Positions 1-4,595 of a stretch of 7,132 bases of DNA are shown here, piece after piece. Within the stretch, counting starts at the first letter, position 1, and every line of letters begins with the position of its first letter. Position numbers and translations under genes: made by a program. The notes below the pieces were generated by a model. It ran no database searches. It had not been told where the DNA came from and saw nothing but the letters and a program-made list of their open reading frames with translations. Source of the stretch: Flavobacteriales bacterium (GTDB lineage: Bacteria; Bacteroidota; Bacteroidia; Flavobacteriales; Crocinitomicaceae); assembly GCA_947375085.1 (NCBI GenBank), contig CANCEQ010000158.1:1-7132 (forward strand), in the 5' to 3' direction.

Positions 1-525
1 ACCTTGAAAGAAGGGGATAAAATTCCATCTAAAACATTGATATGGTCAGCCGGAATTATAGGAAATTTAATTAAAGGTTTTTCAGAAGAAAATTATTTAC
101 CAGGAGGAAGATATTCTGTCAATGAGTTTAATCAATTAAAAACATACGACACTGTCTTTTCGATTGGAGATGTTGCTTGTATTGTTTCAGAAAAATATCC
201 GAGAGGACATCCTCAAATGGCACAACCAGCGATTCAACAAGGAGATAATTTAGCTAAAAATTTAACTCGAATTGCTAAAGGAGAAACTTTAAAACCTTTT
301 AAATACAAAGATTTAGGTTCGATGGCTACGGTAGGTAGAAATAAAGCTGTGGTAGAATTACCTAACTATAAATTTCAAGGTTTCTTTGCTTGGGCGGTAT
401 GGATGGTAGTTCATTTAAAATCAATTTTAGGAATTAGAAATAAGTTTTTAGTATTTTTAAATTGGGTTTGGAATTATATCACTTACAATTTATCATTGAG
501 ATTGATTATTAGACCTAGGAAGTAA
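1..525 (+). CDS. Type II NADH:quinone oxidoreductase (NDH-2), C-terminal part, 5' truncated by window edge
   Basis: This is the C-terminal ~174 residues of a single-subunit, FAD-dependent NADH dehydrogenase of the NDH-2 family. The family oxidises NADH and reduces quinone at the inner face of the cytoplasmic membrane without pumping protons. The frame is open from the first base, so the TTG at 4 is most likely an internal Leu and the true start lies upstream. Visible family features are an IWSAGI strand (about 37-54), the FSIGDVA FAD-contact motif (157-177), and GHPQMAQPAIQQG (205-243), which matches the conserved quinone-site and FAD region. The end is hydrophobic and Trp/Phe-rich (about 382-498) with a basic tail, RPRK, which fits the amphipathic membrane-anchoring C-terminus of NDH-2. 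The NADH-binding Rossmann fold is outside the window. The family call is strong. The gene symbol is left blank because flavobacterial naming varies. Confidence 0.9.
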   Translation, partial: TLKEGDKIPSKTLIWSAGIIGNLIKGFSEENYLPGGRYSVNEFNQLKTYDTVFSIGDVACIVSEKYPRGHPQMAQPAIQQGDNLAKNLTRIAKGETLKPFKYKDLGSMATVGRNKAVVELPNYKFQGFFAWAVWMVVHLKSILGIRNKFLVFLNWVWNYITYNLSLRLIIRPRK

Positions 526-526
526 A

Positions 527-596
527 TATTAGGTATTAAGTATTAGGTATTAGGTATTAGGTATTAGGTATTAGGTATTAGGTATTAGGTATTAGG
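527..596. repeat. Tandem array of ten 7-bp units (TATTAGG)
   Basis: Ten uninterrupted heptamers start at 527, 534, 541, 548, 555, 562, 569, 576, 583 and 590. Nine are exactly TATTAGG and the second is TATTAAG. The array fills nearly the whole gap between the NDH-2 stop (525) and the CocE-like start (599), leaving two bases before the ATG. Because 7 is not a multiple of 3, every + strand frame meets TAG within each 21 bp, so the array cannot be read through as protein. A run of identical short units is prone to slipped-strand length change, so copy number may vary between strains. An effect on expression of the downstream gene is inference only. Confidence 0.95.
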
Positions 597-598
597 TT

Positions 599-2458
599 AT
601 GACTAGACAACTTTTTTTATTGTTTTTTCTCTTTTTTAGTTTGAAGGTGTTGTCTCAAATGACGCCTACTTATATTGTAAATATCCCAATGAGGGATGGA
701 AAAAATTTATCTGCAGATGTGTATGTTCCTTCTGGAGCTTCTACTTTTTCTACTATTTTAATTCAAACACCTTATAATAAAACCAATTTTAGAAATGGTC
801 TTCCTTTGGGCTATCTTCAAAATTTGAATTCTAGTCCGTATGCTTGGGTGGTGGTTGATTGGAGAGGTTTTTATGGTTCAAGTTCAGCTTTAGTTGCTCA
901 ACCAAATCGAGGTCAGGATGGATATGATGTAATCGATTGGATTGTAGCACAAACTTGGTCGAATGGTAAAGTGGGAACTTGGGGACCATCAGCATTAGGT
1001 GGAGTTCAATATAATACGATGAAAGAAAATCATCCTAATCATATTTGTGCGGTACCTCTTGTAGCTCAACCTCAAACGGCTTATGATACTTATTTTTATG
1101 GAGGAGTATTAGAAAAATCTCGTTTAGCACAATTGGATGCTTTAGGTTATGGATTGTCAACCAACGTATTAGGAAATCCTTATTATAGTAATGCTTGGCA
1201 ATATACTGAGAATACGACTTGGTATCCGCAGAATATTCATATTCCAACTTTACAGATTGGAGGTTGGTATGATCATAATGTGACAGATATGTTAGATTGG
1301 TTTCCTGCTTCAAGAACATTGTCTGATGTATCTGTTCGAGCAAAGCAATGGTTGTTAATTGGGCCTTGGGTACACGGTGGGACTGGAGTTGCAAATGTAG
1401 GATCTTCACAACAAGGAGAGTTAACTTATCCAGATGCAGCTTTTAAATCAGATTCAATGGCGAGAGATTTTTTTAGTTTCTATCTATTGAATACACCAAA
1501 TAATTGGGAATCAACTTCTGCAATCACTTATTATGAATTGGGTAAAAATAAATGGAATTATTCTAATCAAAATACCTTAGAGACATTGGTATTACAAGAA
1601 TTAAAGCTTTCAGCAAATAATGAATTGTTAGATGGAATAGGAGCTGGAGGTTCTGCTTTTCTTTCCGATCCTCGTCATCCTTCGCCAACCATAGGAGGAG
1701 CGACTTTAAGTTCTGGATTACTACAGGGACCTTACAATCAAACTTCTTTGGATAATAGATCAGATTTAATCACTTTTTCGACAAATGAATTAGTAAATGA
1801 TATATCGGTTTCAGGTAAAGTAAAGTTAGATGCATTTGTTTCTTGTAATCAACCTGATGCTGATTTAGCTGTTCGTCTTGTAGATGTTTATCCAGATGGT
1901 CGAAGTATGCTTATTAATGATGGAATTAAAAGAATACGATTTAGAAATGGATATAGTAAAGTAGATGAATCGTTTATGTCGGTTGGTAATATCTATGAAG
2001 TAGTTGTTGAACTTCCATTCGTAAATTATACATGGAAAGCAGGACATCAATTAAAAATTTATGTCAGTGGAAATAATTCAACCCGTTGGGATGTCAATTT
2101 ACAAAATGGTGGGACAATGTATACTGCTGGAGATACGAATACAGTATATATTCAAGTGTTTCATGATCAACAATATGCGAGTAAATTAATTTTGCCTTGT
2201 GAGAAATTAACTTTGGGTATTGAAAAGTTGAATGAGTACGAGGCTCTTGAAGTATTTCCAAATCCTGTAAATGAGATTTTGAATATTAATGCTTCTGTTG
2301 ATTATAAATCGTTTAGGATGAAAGATGTATTTGGTAGAGAAGTTTTAATCGGTGAATCAACAAATGCAATAGATGTTTCAAACTTAAATTCAGGAGTTTA
2401 TTTTATCGTTTTGAATTTTGGCAATAAAGTAAAGACGATTAAATTTTTGAAAGGGTAA
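599..2458 (+). CDS. Secreted CocE/NonD family (peptidase S15-like) serine hydrolase with T9SS C-terminal sorting domain
   Basis: A 619-residue alpha/beta hydrolase of the CocE/NonD (X-Pro dipeptidyl-peptidase S15) class. The family cleaves esters or amides, including X-Pro peptides, beta-lactam side chains and cocaine in known members; the substrate here is unknown. Residues 1-20 form a signal peptide (hydrophobic Leu/Phe core, end LSQ). The catalytic domain has PYNK (Tyr59, probable oxyanion-hole Tyr), DWRGFYGS (88-94), nucleophile Ser131 in GPSALG, acid Asp225 in GGWYD, and His259 in GPWVHG, so the triad looks complete. The usual Tyr after the nucleophile is Ala here. Residues about 395-525 resemble the PepX C-terminal jelly roll. 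Residues about 549-619 (VFPNPV start, LNSGVYFI, end KTIKFLKG) form a type A T9SS sorting domain, which implies export across the outer membrane and release or attachment at the surface. The ATG at 599 is chosen because it gives the signal peptide and the heptamer array upstream carries stops in every frame. Confidence 0.92.
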   Translation: MTRQLFLLFFLFFSLKVLSQMTPTYIVNIPMRDGKNLSADVYVPSGASTFSTILIQTPYNKTNFRNGLPLGYLQNLNSSPYAWVVVDWRGFYGSSSALVAQPNRGQDGYDVIDWIVAQTWSNGKVGTWGPSALGGVQYNTMKENHPNHICAVPLVAQPQTAYDTYFYGGVLEKSRLAQLDALGYGLSTNVLGNPYYSNAWQYTENTTWYPQNIHIPTLQIGGWYDHNVTDMLDWFPASRTLSDVSVRAKQWLLIGPWVHGGTGVANVGSSQQGELTYPDAAFKSDSMARDFFSFYLLNTPNNWESTSAITYYELGKNKWNYSNQNTLETLVLQELKLSANNELLDGIGAGGSAFLSDPRHPSPTIGGATLSSGLLQGPYNQTSLDNRSDLITFSTNELVNDISVSGKVKLDAFVSCNQPDADLAVRLVDVYPDGRSMLINDGIKRIRFRNGYSKVDESFMSVGNIYEVVVELPFVNYTWKAGHQLKIYVSGNNSTRWDVNLQNGGTMYTAGDTNTVYIQVFHDQQYASKLILPCEKLTLGIEKLNEYEALEVFPNPVNEILNINASVDYKSFRMKDVFGREVLIGESTNAIDVSNLNSGVYFIVLNFGNKVKTIKFLKG

Positions 2459-2471
2459 GTTGTTTTTGATT

Positions 2472-2519
2472 TATTTTCAACATAGAGTAGGATTTAAATC
2501 ATATCCTATTTTGAAAATA
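2472..2519. terminator. Bulged hairpin between convergent genes, candidate bidirectional terminator
   Basis: An outer 9-bp perfect stem pairs 2472-2480 (TATTTTCAA) with 2511-2519 (TTGAAAATA). An inner 8-bp stem pairs 2486-2493 with 2503-2510 with one G-T wobble. Five unpaired bases (2481-2485) sit on the left side only, and the loop is 9 nt. It starts 14 bp after the stop of the CocE-like gene and ends 31 bp before the stop of the DUF4442 gene on the other strand. Position and symmetry suit a shared 3'-end structure. Neither side has a clean U-run right after the stem, so it is not a textbook intrinsic terminator. It could instead protect or process the mRNA ends. Confidence 0.45.
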
Positions 2520-2524
2520 GATCC

Positions 2525-2541
2525 ACGAAATCTACGAAATC
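2525..2541. repeat. Short direct repeat, two copies of ACGAAATC
   Basis: The 8-mer ACGAAATC occurs at 2525-2532 and 2534-2541, separated by one base, in the gap between the hairpin and the DUF4442 stop codon. It is short and could be chance in AT-rich DNA. No function is proposed. Confidence 0.5.
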
Positions 2542-2549
2542 AAAAAATA

Positions 2550-3032
2550 TTAATTCAACACTTTCAATGAGCTAATCATTTCAAATGTTGCAACGATTTC
2601 ATCACTTTCGTTTTTTGCTGTGACCATAATCGATTTATTGATTCGTTCACCTGTTTTGATACTTTCTTCAATTGCCTCTTTGATAATTAGTCCTTCGTTG
2701 CTAGAGAAATAAACATCTGATTCAGCTCGTTTTAAAAATTGAGCAGTCATTCCTTTGAAAGAAAAAGACACTTTCTTATCTAAGATTTCTGAGAAATAGA
2801 ATACATGAATTCCGCCTGCAATATCTGCTCCAACAGCTAATGCCCCAAAATACATTGAGTTCAAATGGTTTTTAGTTCTTCGATTTAATTTAATTTTAAC
2901 TGATATATTTTCTTCATCAATCGTAATTAATTTTGGACGTGTAAAGCCAATAATAGGAATTTTAAAAAAACCTAAAAGAAATAATTTCCATTGCATCGAA
3001 CGAATAGAAGTATTTTTAGTTGGCTTGCTCAT
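2550..3032 (-). CDS. DUF4442 domain protein, hot-dog fold (thioesterase-like)
   Basis: A 160-residue protein of the DUF4442 family, which belongs to the hot-dog superfamily with PaaI-type acyl-CoA thioesterases. No activity is established for this family as far as I know. The hallmark is the NHLNSMYFGALAVGAD segment (residues 55-70), where the Asn/His turn and the following helix match the central hot-dog helix. Strand-rich sequence follows (about 86-111 and 130-157). There is no signal peptide; a hydrophobic stretch near residues 17-30 looks like part of the fold rather than an export signal. The ATG (3030-3032) lies inside the end of the upstream nitronate monooxygenase-like gene, giving a 17-nt overlap, so co-transcription and translational coupling are likely. 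A role in acyl-CoA or acyl-ACP chemistry is inferred from the fold only. Confidence 0.85.
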   Translation of the reverse strand: MSKPTKNTSIRSMQWKLFLLGFFKIPIIGFTRPKLITIDEENISVKIKLNRRTKNHLNSMYFGALAVGADIAGGIHVFYFSEILDKKVSFSFKGMTAQFLKRAESDVYFSSNEGLIIKEAIEESIKTGERINKSIMVTAKNESDEIVATFEMISSLKVLN

Positions 3033-3993
3033 ATTCTGTAATTAATTGATTAACAATCTCATTTACAGGTCTGATATTTTTTACAAAGTCAATACTAGGT
3101 CCAGCACACCAAACAGTTTTATAAGTCGCTCCAAACGCTGCATTTTCCAAGTTTTTCATTCCTCTATAAAACGTAAATGCTTTCACCCATTTTTTCAAAC
3201 GTTTACTTTTATTAAGAATTTTTTCAAGCCAATTTTGTTCCGTACCTATTTTTTCAACGTAAGGAGTTTTTATTACTGAACAAGGCGTACCAGAAAGTTT
3301 GGTAGTCATTACAATGTCTTTTGCACTATAATCAACGCAGGCTTGTTTGTATTCTTCTGAAACATCTGATTCTATAGAGGCAATAAATAAACTTCCCATA
3401 GAAAGTCCAGCAGCACCTAATGACAACATGTTTTTCATTCCTTCTCCAGAACCAACTCCACCCGCAGAAATAACAGGTATCGAAACTGATTTTAAAAGTT
3501 CCGGAATTAATTCCTTATAAGATAAATTTCCTGCGTGTCCTCCGGCTTCTTTATTGACGGCAATTACTGCATCAGCCCCCAATTCTTCTACTTTTTTAGC
3601 ATATTTTGAGTTGGTTACATCGCAAAAAACTTTGATTCCAGCTTTGTGCGCTTCAATAATTGTTTCTTCAGGAGAACCTAATGAAGTAATTATGAATGCA
3701 ATTTTTTCTTCGCAGCAAACTTTTAACTGCTCTTTGTAAAGAAAGTTCGATTTATTAACGATTAGATTAATTCCAAAAGGTCCTTCAACTTCAGATTTAA
3801 TTAATTGAATTGCTTTTCTTAATTCATCTGTTGTACGATAATTTAAAGCAGGAATTGCTCCAGTAATTCCAGATTTTACAGCTTCAACAATCATTTTAGA
3901 ATTAGACACCAAAAACATGGGCGCCATAATAATTGGATACTTGATATCTAGTAGTTTAGATAAAGGAGCATCGTTTAAATTTATCTTCGTCAT
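3016..3993 (-). CDS. Nitronate monooxygenase / 2-nitropropane dioxygenase-like FMN protein
   Basis: A 325-residue TIM-barrel flavoprotein of the NPD/NMO family, which also contains FabK-type enoyl-ACP reductases. Known nitronate monooxygenases use FMN and O2 to detoxify alkyl nitronates such as propionate 3-nitronate. Motifs seen are YPIIMAPM (residues 19-26, first barrel strand and FMN contact), EAGGHAG (149-155) with His153 at the family's catalytic His position, SAGGVGSGEG (176-185), and a phosphate-binding stretch GAAGLSMGSLFIAS (193-206). Length matches the family. There is no signal peptide, so the protein should be cytoplasmic. It is the first gene of a two-gene minus-strand unit with the DUF4442 gene. 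Family placement is firm. The exact substrate is not, and a reductase role in lipid metabolism is an alternative that a thioesterase-like partner would fit. Confidence 0.88.
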   Translation of the reverse strand: MTKINLNDAPLSKLLDIKYPIIMAPMFLVSNSKMIVEAVKSGITGAIPALNYRTTDELRKAIQLIKSEVEGPFGINLIVNKSNFLYKEQLKVCCEEKIAFIITSLGSPEETIIEAHKAGIKVFCDVTNSKYAKKVEELGADAVIAVNKEAGGHAGNLSYKELIPELLKSVSIPVISAGGVGSGEGMKNMLSLGAAGLSMGSLFIASIESDVSEEYKQACVDYSAKDIVMTTKLSGTPCSVIKTPYVEKIGTEQNWLEKILNKSKRLKKWVKAFTFYRGMKNLENAAFGATYKTVWCAGPSIDFVKNIRPVNEIVNQLITEYEQAN

Positions 3994-4018
3994 AGACCTA
4001 ATCTACTAACTATTTTTG
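3986..4018 (+). promoter_or_regulatory. Candidate Bacteroidota-type promoter for the 4139 gene
   Basis: TATTTTTG at 4011-4018 matches the Bacteroidota -7 consensus TAnnTTTG exactly. TTCG at 3986-3989 is one base from the -33 element TTTG and lies 21 bp upstream, within the usual 19-21 bp. Transcription would begin near 4025, leaving a leader of roughly 110 nt before the ATG at 4139. The upstream element overlaps the first codons of the divergent NMO-like gene. In AT-rich DNA such matches arise by chance, so this is tentative. No comparable match was found for the minus-strand unit. Confidence 0.35.
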
Positions 4019-4085
4019 ATTTTTCACAATTTAATTTGGAAATTGTTTTGAAGTTTGTTAGTTTTATTGCAACAATTGAGGCAAC

Positions 4086-4101
4086 TGTTTAAATTTAAAC
4101 A
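4086..4101. promoter_or_regulatory. Perfect 16-bp palindrome in divergent intergenic region, possible operator
   Basis: TGTTTAAATTTAAACA reads the same on both strands with no mismatch. It lies in the 145-bp gap between the divergent NMO-like gene (start 3993) and the secreted-protein gene (start 4139), 37 bp before the latter. A perfect 16-bp dyad between divergent genes is a typical shape for a dimeric repressor or activator site. No regulator gene is in the window, so the binding protein is unknown. The low-complexity core (AAATTT) makes chance occurrence more likely than for a mixed sequence. Confidence 0.45.
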
Positions 4102-4138
4102 CGTCTTACTTGTGGAAATGCTAAATACAAAATAAACT

Positions 4139-4585
4139 ATGAACTGCAAACTACTCCTTTGTACAGCTGTAACTATACTATTTACACGTACTTTTTTTTC
4201 TCAAGAAAAAGTAAATGAAAGTCAAAAGTCAACAAAAGTTATAAGTATAGATAAACCAACTAATTCATCTTTATCTTCCAACGGTATTAAAAATGAATCT
4301 TTTCTAAATTCTATTCAGGATGAAGATTTGAACCGATTAATCTCATTTGATTTTTCTCCTTTTCGAAATTATTATACAAATCAAAAAGTTCAAATTGAAA
4401 ACGGACCAGTGATTGAATTGTTTTCAATTGAAGAAATGTTGCAGAAAAATTTTCAATTTGATATAGCATATTTGGAAAACAAAAAAGGAGTTGATTTTTC
4501 AAGTATAACTCATCAATTAGTACCGATAGTGAATATTGGATACGGAACAAAATTAGTTCAAATTTCATCTGTTTTAAAACATTAA
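4139..4585 (+). CDS. Small secreted protein of unknown function
   Basis: I do not recognise this 148-residue protein. Residues 1-22 look like a Sec signal peptide: a basic residue early, a hydrophobic core, then FFSQ before the charged mature region EKVNESQK. Cys8 sits inside the hydrophobic core and does not form a lipobox, so a lipoprotein is unlikely. The mature part begins with a Ser/Lys/Asn-rich low-complexity segment (about 23-58), followed by a more ordered stretch (about 59-145) rich in Phe, Ile and Tyr. No T9SS sorting domain is visible, so it may stay in the periplasm. The gene ends 10 bp before the large surface-protein gene on the same strand, which suggests one transcript and perhaps a helper role such as chaperoning or anchoring that protein; this is inference. 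The reality of the gene rests on the signal peptide and the tight spacing. Confidence 0.72.
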   Translation: MNCKLLLCTAVTILFTRTFFSQEKVNESQKSTKVISIDKPTNSSLSSNGIKNESFLNSIQDEDLNRLISFDFSPFRNYYTNQKVQIENGPVIELFSIEEMLQKNFQFDIAYLENKKGVDFSSITHQLVPIVNIGYGTKLVQISSVLKH

Positions 4586-4595
4586 ATTTCTAGAA

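Noticed and set aside
527..596. Telomere-like or CRISPR-like array
   Set aside because: The TTAGG core resembles eukaryotic telomere units, but the unit is a 7-mer inside a bacterial gene gap. There are no spacers, so it is not CRISPR. It is a simple microsatellite.
1035..1409. Minus-strand open frame of 124 codons
   Set aside because: It lies wholly inside the CocE-like gene, antisense, over the catalytic domain whose motifs are clear. The translation has no recognisable domain.
4107..4114. Second possible -7 element TACTTGTG nearer the 4139 start
   Set aside because: It has one mismatch to TAnnTTTG and no TTTG at the right distance upstream. The element at 4011-4018 is the better match.
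4139..4204. Lipoprotein signal at Cys8 of the small secreted protein
   Set aside because: The residues before the Cys (LLL) lack the small residue required at the -1 position of a lipobox, and the Cys is too close to the N-terminus. A standard signal peptide ending at FFSQ fits better.
4311..4568. Minus-strand open frame of 85 codons opposite the small secreted protein
   Set aside because: The plus-strand frame has a signal peptide and sits in a tight gene order, while the antisense translation has neither a signal nor a known motif.
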